Assembly (NCBI GenBank): GCA_017415105.1
Contig: JAFQJD010000034.1
Coordinates: 29,692-93,691, forward strand
Source: Clostridia bacterium
Lineage (GTDB): Bacteria > Bacillota > Clostridia > UBA1381
Direction: 5' to 3'
DNA: 64,000 nt
Made by a program: the position numbers and the translations under genes. This document shows positions 53,299 through 62,381 of the stretch, in pieces. Under the pieces are notes generated by a model. The model worked only from the letters and a program-made list of their open reading frames with translations. It had not been told where the DNA came from and ran no database searches. The number at the start of each line of letters is the position of its first letter. Position 1 is the stretch's first letter.

Positions 53299-53388
53299 GA
53301 ATAAATCACTCGCATAGCACTGATACACTCGCTCGCATAGACCACTATAGCCTCGCTTGCGTATCAGCACTCTTCAAGCAATTTATTC
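53299..53388. repeat. hairpin element family, copy C (before murB)
   Basis: Outer arms GAATAAAT (53299-53306) and ATTTATTC (53381-53388) enclose CTGATAC (53320-53326) and GTATCAG (53361-53367). The core ACTCGCTCGCATA...TATAG..TCGCTTGC matches copy A closely. Both stems differ from copy A in sequence while staying paired. It lies between hprK and murB. Confidence 0.8.
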
Positions 53389-53432
53389 AAACTTTCAGAA
53401 ACTCTTTCGGACACAGAAAGGAAGTCTTAAAA

Positions 53433-54329
53433 ATGACAGAGCAATTTAAAGAAATATCACCACAGTTAGTTGCAAACGAACCGATGAGTAGGCACACCAC
53501 ATTCAAAATCGGTGGCGAGGCGGATATGTATGTAAGTGTTGAAAGTGTGGAAGAGCTTTGTGCACTTATAAGACTTGCTAAAGAAAAGGATGTTTACTAC
53601 ACAGTTATAGGTAATGGCTCAAATCTGCTTGTAAGTGACAGCGGAATACGCGGTCTTGTGATTGAAATAGGTCAGGGGCTTGCAGAATATGAGGTAAAAG
53701 GCAATACTGTTTATGCACAGGCAGGAATACTGCTTAAAAAGCTTGCATCGGTTGCGGCATCTGAGTCGCTTTCGGGACTTGAAGAGGTTTCCGGCGTTCC
53801 CGGAACGCTTGGAGGCGGTATATTTATGAATGCAGGTGCATATGGCGGTGAGCTCAAGGATACAGTAAAAAAGGTTACCTATGTTGATGATAGCGGCGAA
53901 ATGCACACTATAACCAACGAGGAGTGTGAATTCGGGTACAGAAAAAGCATATTTTCCGGTGGCGGAAAGTATATAGTTTCAGCCGAGCTTGAGCTAAAAA
54001 AAGGCGACGGTGCAGAAATTGCCGGAAAGATGGCTGATTATACAAAACGCAGGCGTGAAAAACAACCGATTTCGTATCCGAGTGCAGGCAGTACGTTTAA
54101 GAGACCTGAGGGCAATTTTGCAGGAACTCTTATAGAGAAGGCAGGGCTTAAAGGCTACACATCAGGCGGTGCTATGGTGAGTGAACTGCACGCAGGGTTT
54201 GTTATTAACAACGGCGGTGCTACAGCACAGGATGTTATTGATGTAATAGAACACACGAAAAAAACAGTGCTTGAAAAGTTTCGAGTGGAGTTAGAACCTG
54301 AGGTAAGGCTCATCGGTGACTTTAAATAA
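53433..54329 (+). CDS. murB: UDP-N-acetylenolpyruvoylglucosamine reductase
   Basis: The 298-residue FAD enzyme is step two of peptidoglycan precursor synthesis, following MurA. HTTFKIGGEADMYV, GNGSNLLVSDSGIRG and FGYRKSIFS (with the active-site Arg and Ser) are conserved, as is SAGSTFKRPEGNFAG. AAAGGAAG precedes the ATG. Confidence 0.95.
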   Translation: MTEQFKEISPQLVANEPMSRHTTFKIGGEADMYVSVESVEELCALIRLAKEKDVYYTVIGNGSNLLVSDSGIRGLVIEIGQGLAEYEVKGNTVYAQAGILLKKLASVAASESLSGLEEVSGVPGTLGGGIFMNAGAYGGELKDTVKKVTYVDDSGEMHTITNEECEFGYRKSIFSGGGKYIVSAELELKKGDGAEIAGKMADYTKRRREKQPISYPSAGSTFKRPEGNFAGTLIEKAGLKGYTSGGAMVSELHAGFVINNGGATAQDVIDVIEHTKKTVLEKFRVELEPEVRLIGDFK

Positions 54330-54351
54330 TCAGGCAGAGGAAGGAACAACT

Positions 54352-55203
54352 ATGGATTTTACAATTCTTACGGGAATGTCGGGCAGCGGCAAATCAAAAG
54401 CAATACAGACATTTGAGGATCTGGGGTATTTTTGCATAGACAATATGCCGCCGGCTCTTATTCCGATGCTTGCGAATATGCTTGATGCAGTAAAGGATAA
54501 GTTCAGCAATATCGCACTCGTTATTGACGTGCGTGTCGGCGATATGATAGGTGAGCTGCTTGATCAGGTAAAAAGACTCCGTGAGGATTATAAAACACGT
54601 CTTATTTTTCTTGATGCAGATGATAACACACTTGTAAAAAGATATAAGGAAACACGCCGTCTGCATCCGTTAAATGCTTCTGACGGACTCCTTTCATCAA
54701 TTGAACACGAGAGAAAAATGCTTAAGAAACTGAAGGATGATGCAGATTATGTTATAGACACATCAGCATTTTCGCCGGCAAATCTGCGTGATCATCTTAT
54801 GGATATATACAATGGAAAAACCGATGCGGAAAACTTTGAAGTCAAGGTCATTTCTTTTGGGTTCAAGCACGGAATACCTGTTGATGCAGATATGGTATTT
54901 GACGTAAGATGTTTTCCGAATCCTTTTTATGTTCCGGAGTTGCGTGAAAAGACGGGCAATGATAAAGAGGTTCAGGACTATGTTATGAACAACACGTCTG
55001 CTACTGAGTATTTAAAGAAGATAGAAGAGATGATAGATTTTCTCGTTCCCGTATTTTCGGGCGAGGGCAGGAAAATGCTTATTGTTGCTATAGGCTGTAC
55101 GGGCGGACATCACAGAAGTGTTACGTTTGCCAACAAGCTTTCAGATTATGTGCGGACACTTGGACACACATCTTCTGCTATTCATAGGGACATAGAAATA
55201 TAA
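54352..55203 (+). CDS. rapZ: RapZ-type nucleotide-binding protein
   Basis: The 283-residue P-loop protein (YvcJ in Bacillus) has GMSGSGKSKAIQ near the start, FCIDNMPPALI and the C-terminal GCTGGHHRSV, all typical. In E. coli RapZ controls glmS through a small RNA; in Firmicutes the role differs. ATG 54352 follows AGGAAGGA; a longer frame lies in the end of murB. The gene yvcK, usually between this gene and whiA, is not present. Confidence 0.93.
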   Translation: MDFTILTGMSGSGKSKAIQTFEDLGYFCIDNMPPALIPMLANMLDAVKDKFSNIALVIDVRVGDMIGELLDQVKRLREDYKTRLIFLDADDNTLVKRYKETRRLHPLNASDGLLSSIEHERKMLKKLKDDADYVIDTSAFSPANLRDHLMDIYNGKTDAENFEVKVISFGFKHGIPVDADMVFDVRCFPNPFYVPELREKTGNDKEVQDYVMNNTSATEYLKKIEEMIDFLVPVFSGEGRKMLIVAIGCTGGHHRSVTFANKLSDYVRTLGHTSSAIHRDIEI

Positions 55204-55221
55204 ATAAGAGAGGGACACTAA

Positions 55222-56070
55222 ATGTCGTTTTCATCAGAGATAAAGGAAATACTTTGTAAAACACAATACGAATGCCCCGGTTGCAGACTCTCGGAGCTTG
55301 CGGGTTTTTTTGCGTGTGCAGGTAAAAACGGAAGCGATGAGGTGCGGTTTTCTGTTTCAAACAAGGTTCTCTCTCTCAGAATATGCAATGCTTTGAAAAG
55401 CGAGTTTGGAATTTTTCCGGAAAATGACCGCAGACGGTTGGTTATAGCAGGAAATGATTTTAAGAAGCTTTATACTGAAATCAGCACAGATGTGGTGATT
55501 TACGAATGCTGTAAGATAGCATATATAAGAGGTGCATTTCTTGGTGGTGGCTCTGTAAATGCTCCTGACAAAAAATACCACATCGAATTTGGCGTAAAGT
55601 CAGATGAGGATGCACAACGGCTTTTGGGAGTTCTTGAAGAATTTGATTTCAGACCGAAAATAACACACCGTAAAGAAAAAACGGTTGTGTATATAAAAGA
55701 AAGCTCGCAGATAGCAGAGCTTTTAGGATATATGAGCAATGGTCGGGCAGGGCTTGAGTTTTTGTCTGTGCAGGTGGAAAAAGAGCTTAAAAGCAGTGCA
55801 CAGCGTCAGGTTAACTGTGACAGTGCAAATCTTGAAAAGCTTGCAAAAGCGAGTTCAAAGCATATAGAAGCGATAAAACGGATTAAAGCGGCACATAAGT
55901 GGTCAACACTTCCCGATGTTCTTCGTGAAATAGGCGAGCTTCGGCTTAAAAACCCCGACCTCAGCCTTGAGGCACTTGGAAAAATGACAGAGCAGGGGAT
56001 AGGTAAATCGGGAGTAAACCACAGACTTAACAGAATAGTTGAGTACGCCCAAAATTTGAGAAAGGACTGA
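55222..56070 (+). CDS. whiA: DNA-binding protein WhiA
   Basis: The 282-residue protein has the LAGLIDADG-like N-terminal domain (AYIRGAFLGGGSVNAPDKKYH) and a C-terminal helix-turn-helix (LPDVLREIGELRLKNPDLSL, then MTEQGIGKSGVNHRLNR). It influences cell division or sporulation in Gram-positive bacteria. It lies 18 nt after rapZ and 4 nt before dnaE. Confidence 0.94.
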   Translation: MSFSSEIKEILCKTQYECPGCRLSELAGFFACAGKNGSDEVRFSVSNKVLSLRICNALKSEFGIFPENDRRRLVIAGNDFKKLYTEISTDVVIYECCKIAYIRGAFLGGGSVNAPDKKYHIEFGVKSDEDAQRLLGVLEEFDFRPKITHRKEKTVVYIKESSQIAELLGYMSNGRAGLEFLSVQVEKELKSSAQRQVNCDSANLEKLAKASSKHIEAIKRIKAAHKWSTLPDVLREIGELRLKNPDLSLEALGKMTEQGIGKSGVNHRLNRIVEYAQNLRKD

Positions 56071-56074
56071 TTAT

Positions 56075-59000
56075 ATGGCATTTTGTCATCTTCATACACA
56101 TACAGAATACAGTCTGCTTGACGGTGAAGCGAGTATTAAAAAGCTTGTTGGTCGTGTAAAAGAGCTTGGCATGGAAAGCTGTGCCATAACCGATCACGGC
56201 ACAATGTTCGGTGTGGTGGATTTTTACCGTGAGTGCAGAGCAAACGGCATCAAGCCTGTAATCGGTTGTGAGGTGTACGTTGCACCCAATTCAAGATTTG
56301 ATAAGGTACACGGTGTGGATAATAAGTATTCGCATCTTATATTGCTTGCAGAAAACCAGACCGGATATAAGAACCTCATATATCTTGTAAGTATGGGTTG
56401 TGTTGAAGGTTATTACTATAAACCCAGAATAGATAAGAAAATTCTCAAAGAACACAGTGAGGGACTTATCGCACTGAGTGCGTGTATAGCAGGAGAAATC
56501 CCGTCACGTTTATTAAACGGTGATGGGGAGGGTGCAAAACGTGCGGCAGGAGAATACATAGAAATATTCGGCAAGGATAATTTCTTTATTGAACTGCAGG
56601 ATCACGGTCTGCCGGAACAGAAGCAGATACTGCCACGCCTTATGAAGCTTGCAAAGGATATGGGGCTTGGTGTTGTTGCGACAAACGATATCCATTATCT
56701 AACGCGTGATGATGCTTTCTATCAGGATGTTTTAATGTGTATTCAGATGGAAAAAACGGTCGATGATGAGGACAGAATGCGTTTTGAAACGCAGGAGTTT
56801 TATATAAAATCGGAAGATGAGATGCGTGAGCTTTTCTCGTATGTTCCCGAGGCAATAGAGAACACAGCTAAAATTGCAGAAAGATGCAATGTCGATTTCG
56901 ACTTCTCAACAAGGCATCTGCCTAAATTTGCTGTGCCCGACGGTAAAGATGCGTTTGAGTATCTTACCGAACTTTGTAATACCGGTCTTTATAAGCTTTA
57001 TGATGATGTAACGGACGAGCTTAAAGAACGTCTTGACTATGAGCTTGGTGTTATTAAGAAAATGGGCTTTACCGATTATTTTCTTATCGTAAGTGATTTT
57101 ATAAGCTATGCAAAAAACAATGGTGTTCCGGTAGGTCCGGGCAGAGGCTCTGCGGCAGGAAGCCTTGTTTCATATACACTTGGAATAACAAGTATTGACC
57201 CGATAAAATACAGTCTTATTTTTGAACGCTTCTTAAACCCTGAGCGTGTAAGTATGCCCGATATTGATATCGACTTTGCACCGGAGGGCAGACAGAAGGT
57301 AATAGAATACGTTGTTTCAAAATACGGTGCTGATAATGTGGCACAGATTGTTACGTTCGGTACAATGAAAGCCCGTCTTGCAATTCGTGATGTTGCAAGA
57401 GCACTCGGACTTCCCTATGCTGATGCAGACCGTGTGGCAAAGCTCATACCGCGTGATCTTAATGCGACAATTGAGAGTGCACTTGAAACCGTGCCGGAGC
57501 TTAAGGCATTGTATGAAAATGAAGAGAGCATAAAAAAGCTCATAGATACATCACGTGTCCTTGAGGGACTTCCACGTCATGCCGGAACACATGCCGCAGG
57601 CGTTGTTATCACAGAGGAGCCTATAGTAAATTATGTTCCTCTCACTATGAACAAGGATAATTTCATAACCACACAGTTCCCGAAAGATACAGTGGAAAAT
57701 CTCGGACTTCTTAAGATGGACTTTCTGGGGCTTCGTAACCTTACGGTTATCGAAAGTGCGTTGGATATTATTGAACAGACACGTGGAGTTCGTGTTAAGT
57801 TAGAAGATATAGGATATAATGAAAAAGAGGTATTCGAGCTTATATCAGCCGGAAACACAGACGGCGTGTTCCAGATGGAAAGTGCCGGAATGCAGTCGTT
57901 TATGATGGAACTTCGTCCGGACACTCTTGAGGATATTATAGCCGGAATCGCACTGTACCGCCCGGGCCCGATGGAGCAGATACCAAGGTACATCCACAAT
58001 AAGCGTAATCCGCAGGATATTTCGTATAAGCACCCGAAGCTTGAGAGTATCCTTGATGTAACATACGGCTGTATGGTATATCAAGAGCAGGTGCTTGAAA
58101 TTGTACGTTCACTTGCGGGATATTCGCTCGGTAAAGCCGACCAGATGCGTCGTACCATATCTAAAAAGAAAGCGGAACAGATGAAAATCGAACGACGCAA
58201 TTTCATATACGGCTCGGAGGATGAGGGAATCCCGGGTTGTATCAATATGGGAATTGATGAGGCAACCGCAATATCAATCTTTGATGAAATAAACGATTTT
58301 GCAAACTATGCATTCAATAAATCCCATGCTGCGGCATATGCATTTATAACATACCAGACAGCATACCTTAAAACATATTATCCCGTAGAATATATGGCGG
58401 CACTTATATCCACAATAGATGATACAGACAAGATAAATCACTATATAGCAAACTGCAGGGAAATGAATATTGACCGACTACCGCCGGATGTCAATAAAAG
58501 CCGTATGGGATTTACTGTTGAGGACGGAAAAATACGTTTCGGAATGTCAGCAGTTAAAAATGTCGGAAAATCGTTCATTGATGCACTCCTGACAGAACGT
58601 GACAGCAACGGAGAGTTCAAAAACTTCTCTGACTTTGTTGAGCGAATGACAGGTGCAGATATGAACAAACGTGCGGTTGAAAGTCTGATTTGTTGCGGTG
58701 CGTTTGATTCAATGGGCGTTTACCGTTCACAGCTTATGCAGATTTATGAAAAGGCACTTGAGGGTGCATCGGGCAGACAGCATAATAATATAGCAGGTCA
58801 GCTTTCGCTCTTTGACGATTTTGAGGAAGCGGTGGAGATAGAACTGCCGCAAATTCCCGAATTTGAAAAGAGAGAGCTTCTCCGTCTTGAAAAGCAGTCA
58901 ATAGGTATGTACTTCTCCGGACATCCTATGGAGGAGTATGAAGCAAAGGTAAGAAGCCTTACACGTCAGAATATTGCAATGATAAACGAAAGTGTAATAA

Positions 59001-59548
59001 AAGACGAGGACGGCGAATATATAAGCACAGGAACAGGTCTTAATGACGGCGACAATGTTGTTATCGGATGTATTATAGAAAACCGTAAGAATAAGACAAC
59101 ACGTGCAAAATCACAGATGGCGTTTCTGACACTTGAAGATTCTTATGGCTCGGTTGAAGCGTTGGTGTTCCCGAAAATTCTGGCAACATATTCGCATCAG
59201 CTGCAGGAGGGTGCAATTGTTCTTATAAAAGGTACTCTGAGCATAAGGGAAGATGAAGAACCGAAGATTCTTCTTAATGCCGTTGAATCGCTTGATTCGG
59301 CAATAAACAGTATGCCTGAGAAAAAGGTTCTGTATATAAGAATTGAAGCTAATGAAGCTGATACTTTTTCACGTGTGCGTGATGCACTTTCACCATTCGG
59401 AGGGGACGTAGAAGTACGGTTGTACTTTATGGATACAAAAAAAGTGGTACGTGTTCCCAGAGAACTGTATTTTAACGGTTCGCAATCGGCGGTGCGGGAA
59501 CTGAAATTTGAATTCGGAGACGAAAATGTGGCATTTAAAACGCTCTAA
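56075..59548 (+). CDS. dnaE: DNA polymerase III alpha subunit DnaE
   Basis: The 1157-residue polymerase starts with a PHP domain (HLHTHTEYSLLDGEASI). The catalytic segment is SMPDIDIDFAPEGR near residue 395, and GPGRGSAAGSLVSY precedes it. HhH and OB-fold domains follow (TLEDSYGSVEALVFP near residue 1030). Firmicutes usually have PolC plus this DnaE. AAAGGAC lies before the ATG. The neighbours hprK to pfkA fit other Clostridia. Confidence 0.96.
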   Translation: MAFCHLHTHTEYSLLDGEASIKKLVGRVKELGMESCAITDHGTMFGVVDFYRECRANGIKPVIGCEVYVAPNSRFDKVHGVDNKYSHLILLAENQTGYKNLIYLVSMGCVEGYYYKPRIDKKILKEHSEGLIALSACIAGEIPSRLLNGDGEGAKRAAGEYIEIFGKDNFFIELQDHGLPEQKQILPRLMKLAKDMGLGVVATNDIHYLTRDDAFYQDVLMCIQMEKTVDDEDRMRFETQEFYIKSEDEMRELFSYVPEAIENTAKIAERCNVDFDFSTRHLPKFAVPDGKDAFEYLTELCNTGLYKLYDDVTDELKERLDYELGVIKKMGFTDYFLIVSDFISYAKNNGVPVGPGRGSAAGSLVSYTLGITSIDPIKYSLIFERFLNPERVSMPDIDIDFAPEGRQKVIEYVVSKYGADNVAQIVTFGTMKARLAIRDVARALGLPYADADRVAKLIPRDLNATIESALETVPELKALYENEESIKKLIDTSRVLEGLPRHAGTHAAGVVITEEPIVNYVPLTMNKDNFITTQFPKDTVENLGLLKMDFLGLRNLTVIESALDIIEQTRGVRVKLEDIGYNEKEVFELISAGNTDGVFQMESAGMQSFMMELRPDTLEDIIAGIALYRPGPMEQIPRYIHNKRNPQDISYKHPKLESILDVTYGCMVYQEQVLEIVRSLAGYSLGKADQMRRTISKKKAEQMKIERRNFIYGSEDEGIPGCINMGIDEATAISIFDEINDFANYAFNKSHAAAYAFITYQTAYLKTYYPVEYMAALISTIDDTDKINHYIANCREMNIDRLPPDVNKSRMGFTVEDGKIRFGMSAVKNVGKSFIDALLTERDSNGEFKNFSDFVERMTGADMNKRAVESLICCGAFDSMGVYRSQLMQIYEKALEGASGRQHNNIAGQLSLFDDFEEAVEIELPQIPEFEKRELLRLEKQSIGMYFSGHPMEEYEAKVRSLTRQNIAMINESVIKDEDGEYISTGTGLNDGDNVVIGCIIENRKNKTTRAKSQMAFLTLEDSYGSVEALVFPKILATYSHQLQEGAIVLIKGTLSIREDEEPKILLNAVESLDSAINSMPEKKVLYIRIEANEADTFSRVRDALSPFGGDVEVRLYFMDTKKVVRVPRELYFNGSQSAVRELKFEFGDENVAFKTL

Positions 59549-59619
59549 TCGGGATTTTTGTTGTTAAATTAGACAAATTCCGACATAATAAGTTTTAGAA
59601 TATCTATAGTAATTAACTC

Positions 59620-59648
59620 TTGCATTTTAGAATTAAATGTAGTATTAT
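59620..59648 (+). promoter_or_regulatory. promoter before the DUF2007-like gene and pfkA
   Basis: TTGCAT at 59620-59625 and TATTAT at 59643-59648 are 17 bp apart; TATAAT overlaps at 59646-59651 with a longer spacer. A TCCC/GGGGA mini-hairpin precedes the ribosome-binding site. Confidence 0.6.
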
Positions 59649-59706
59649 AATAGAGTATGAAAAGATTTGGATTGTATATATCCCTTAGGGGATGATGGAG
59701 ATTGTT

Positions 59707-59910
59707 ATGTGGACAGTAGTTTTTATGTCACAGGATAAGGCTAAGGTTGACAAAATCTTAAAATTGCTTGAAGATAATAAAATAATGACAATGCTGAAAA
59801 CTTCAGCTGAGGACGATTTTGAAACAGGCAGTGTATATGAGATTCTTGTGCCCCAGACCGAGCTTGAAACTGCTCAGGATATAATTTTTGATTCGGAGCT
59901 TGAAAGTTAA
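59707..59910 (+). CDS. small DUF2007-like protein
   Basis: The 67-residue protein has a ferredoxin-like pattern (WTVVFMSQDKAKVDKILKLL, then SVYEILVPQTELETAQDII) like the short putative signal-transducing DUF2007 family. Similar short genes sit between dnaE and pfkA in other Clostridia. ATG 59707 follows GGAG at six bases; earlier ATGs overlap that site. Function unknown. Confidence 0.75.
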   Translation: MWTVVFMSQDKAKVDKILKLLEDNKIMTMLKTSAEDDFETGSVYEILVPQTELETAQDIIFDSELES

Positions 59911-59937
59911 AAAACATAAGCAGGAGGCTTTTGAAAT

Positions 59938-60915
59938 ATGGAAAACAAAGAAATTAAAACAATTGGAGTGTTAACAAGCGGCGGAGATGCACCGGGAATG
60001 AATGCCGCAATCCGTGCGGTTGTAAGAACAGGTGCATATTATGGCATTAAGGTATGCGGAATTATGCGTGGCTATAACGGACTTATAAACGGTGAAATCG
60101 AGGATATGTCACCAAGAGATGTATCAGAGGTTTTACAGCGTGGCGGTACTTGTCTTATGACAGCGAGATGTCTTGAGTTCAAGACAAAAGAGGGTGTAGA
60201 GAGAGCATGCCATATTGCACGCGTATTCGGGCTTGACGGACTTGTTGTTATAGGCGGTGACGGTTCATTCAGAGGTGCAAAAGATCTTTCAAATGCCGGT
60301 ATACCGACAATTGCAATGCCCGGAACAATTGATAATGACATCAACTGTTCTGAATATACAATAGGTTATGACACCTGTCTTAACACTGTAAAGGATGCTG
60401 TGGATAAGATTCGTGATACGTCAGCCAGCCACGAGCGTTGTACTGTAATTGAGGTTATGGGAAGAGCAGCAGGCTATATCGCAGTAGAAGCAGGAATTGC
60501 CTGCGGTGCCGATGTTGTACTGTTCCCTGAAAGAGAATATAACTTTGACGAGGATGTATTAAGACCTATCCTTGAGGCAAAGTCAAGAGGAAAAAAACAC
60601 GCAATCGTTGTTGTTGCTGAAGGTATCGGCGGCGTTGTTGAGATGGCGAAGAAGATAGAGGAGGCAACGGGCATTGAGTCAAGAGCAACAATCCTTGGTC
60701 ATATTCAGCGAGGCGGTGCTCCTACGGTCCGTGACAGAGTGACTGCAAGCCGTATGGGTGCAAAATGTGTTGAGCTCCTGCTTGAGGGTAAAGCGAACAG
60801 AATCGTTTGTATGCAGAACGGTCAGATAACTGATGTTGATATAAACGAAGGTCTTGAAATGAAAAAGTCAATTCCGCAGGATATGGTTGACCTTATTGAT
60901 AAGCTTACCGTATAA
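59938..60915 (+). CDS. pfkA: 6-phosphofructokinase
   Basis: The 325-residue ATP enzyme has TSGGDAPGMNAAIRAVV, VVIGGDGSFRGA (catalytic loop), PGTIDNDI and EVMGRAAGYIAVEAG. It commits fructose 6-phosphate, the product of NagB, to glycolysis. GCAGGAGGC precedes the ATG. Confidence 0.96.
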   Translation: MENKEIKTIGVLTSGGDAPGMNAAIRAVVRTGAYYGIKVCGIMRGYNGLINGEIEDMSPRDVSEVLQRGGTCLMTARCLEFKTKEGVERACHIARVFGLDGLVVIGGDGSFRGAKDLSNAGIPTIAMPGTIDNDINCSEYTIGYDTCLNTVKDAVDKIRDTSASHERCTVIEVMGRAAGYIAVEAGIACGADVVLFPEREYNFDEDVLRPILEAKSRGKKHAIVVVAEGIGGVVEMAKKIEEATGIESRATILGHIQRGGAPTVRDRVTASRMGAKCVELLLEGKANRIVCMQNGQITDVDINEGLEMKKSIPQDMVDLIDKLTV

Positions 60916-60926
60916 GGGAAAAACGA

Positions 60927-61343
60927 ATGGCATATATAAGCGAAACGCGTCTTACTGTCAGATATTCGGAAACCGATATGATGGGTATTGTACATCATTC
61001 GAGATATTATCCGTGGTTTGAGCAGGCAAGAACAGATTATATAAAAGAAGCAGGTCTCACGTATTCCGGCCTTGAAAAAATGGGGTTTATGCTTCCGCTG
61101 ACTGAAACACAGTGCAAGTATATTTACGGTCTTACGTATGAGGACGAGGTGCTGATAACATGCCGTATTGAGAAGCTTTCTGTTGCAAGAGTTGAATTTT
61201 TCTACGAGGTATTTAAAATGCCGGAAATGAAAAAAGTATCAGAGGGCAGAACGAAACACGGTATAGTTGACGGAGATTTGCGTCCTATAAACGCAAAAAA
61301 AGTATTCCCGGATGTCTGGGAGAAACTGACATCATTGTTGTGA
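60927..61343 (+). CDS. hotdog-fold acyl-CoA thioesterase (YbgC/FcbC-like)
   Basis: The 138-residue protein has VRYSETDMMGIVHHSRYYPWFEQ, split here into the conserved YSETD and GIVHHSRY, the 4-hydroxybenzoyl-CoA thioesterase active site with Asp. It probably hydrolyses short acyl-CoA. It starts 11 nt after pfkA and ends the transcript. Confidence 0.9.
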   Translation: MAYISETRLTVRYSETDMMGIVHHSRYYPWFEQARTDYIKEAGLTYSGLEKMGFMLPLTETQCKYIYGLTYEDEVLITCRIEKLSVARVEFFYEVFKMPEMKKVSEGRTKHGIVDGDLRPINAKKVFPDVWEKLTSLL

Positions 61344-61349
61344 TTTTAA

Positions 61350-61380
61350 CAGGCGAACTCAAGTTCGCCTGCTTTTGTCT
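61350..61380 (+). terminator. terminator after the thioesterase
   Basis: CAGGCGAACT pairs with AGTTCGCCTG, followed by CTTTTGTCTTT. Confidence 0.82.
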
Positions 61381-61400
61381 TTAATTTTGGGTGGTTATTT

Positions 61401-62363
61401 ATGGAAGATCTGAAGATTGTAATTCTTGATGCGGCAACACTGGGAAGCGATATCAGCTTCCGTATGTTTGATCGTTTCGGGAGTGTAGATGTGCATCAGG
61501 TGACGGCACAAGCAGAAGTTGGTGAGCGTGTAGCGGATGCGGATGTTGTAATTGTAAATAAAATAAGGCTTAACGAAACAAATTTGTCGGTAGCGAAACA
61601 ACTGAAGCTTATATGCGTTACTGCAACTGGATATGACAATATAGACGTTGATTATTGCAGAAACCGTGGTATTGGCGTGTGCAATGTGCGAGGGTATTCG
61701 TCAGAGTCTGTTGCACAGACCACGGCGGCGATGGCTTTGTCGCTTGTGAATAATATTGCTTGCTTTGACAGATACGTCAAAAACGGAAGCTATACCGATA
61801 GTGGTACACAGAACAGAGTTGAGCCGGTATTTCACGAGATGAGCACTATGACGTGGGGTGTTGTAGGACTTGGTGGTATCGGCAAACGCACAGCAGAAAT
61901 TGCAAAGACTTTCGGGTGCAGGGTTCTGGCTTTCAAGCGTACACCGGAGCCGGGATATGATTGTGTTGATATAGATACACTTTGTAGGGAATCGGATATT
62001 ATATCGGTACATCTTCCGTTGACTGATGAAACAAGATGTATTATAAACAAAGAAAGAATTGCTAAAATGAAAAAGACGGCGATTTTGATAAATGTCGCAA
62101 GAGGTGCTGTTGTTGATGAAACTGCTTTGGCAGAAGCCATAATAAACGGGCAGATTGGAGGACTTGGTGTTGATGTATATTCATCAGAACCGATGTCTCA
62201 GGATAGCCCATATCAGTTAATAAAAGGATATGATAATGTTATTCTTACTCCGCATATGGCTTGGGGTGCGTATGAATCACGTGTGCGTTGTATGGAAGAA
62301 ATAGTGAAGAACATAGATGCTTTCTATAGCGGTGATAACAGAAACCGGATAGATTTGGGATAA
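61401..62363 (+). CDS. D-2-hydroxyacid dehydrogenase
   Basis: The 320-residue NAD enzyme resembles glycerate dehydrogenase/hydroxypyruvate reductase. GVVGLGGIGKRTAEIAKTFG is the nucleotide fold, NVARGAVVDE holds the catalytic region, and LGVDVYSSEP/TPHMAWGAYES supply Glu and His. Exact substrate cannot be told. No clear own promoter was found in the short gap behind the terminator. The next gene follows by 18 nt. Confidence 0.9.
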   Translation: MEDLKIVILDAATLGSDISFRMFDRFGSVDVHQVTAQAEVGERVADADVVIVNKIRLNETNLSVAKQLKLICVTATGYDNIDVDYCRNRGIGVCNVRGYSSESVAQTTAAMALSLVNNIACFDRYVKNGSYTDSGTQNRVEPVFHEMSTMTWGVVGLGGIGKRTAEIAKTFGCRVLAFKRTPEPGYDCVDIDTLCRESDIISVHLPLTDETRCIINKERIAKMKKTAILINVARGAVVDETALAEAIINGQIGGLGVDVYSSEPMSQDSPYQLIKGYDNVILTPHMAWGAYESRVRCMEEIVKNIDAFYSGDNRNRIDLG

Positions 62364-62381
62364 AACAGAGGGGAAATACTG

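Noticed and set aside
59549..59619. Terminator after dnaE
   Set aside because: TCGG...CCGA pairing is interrupted and no T-run follows; support is too weak to list.
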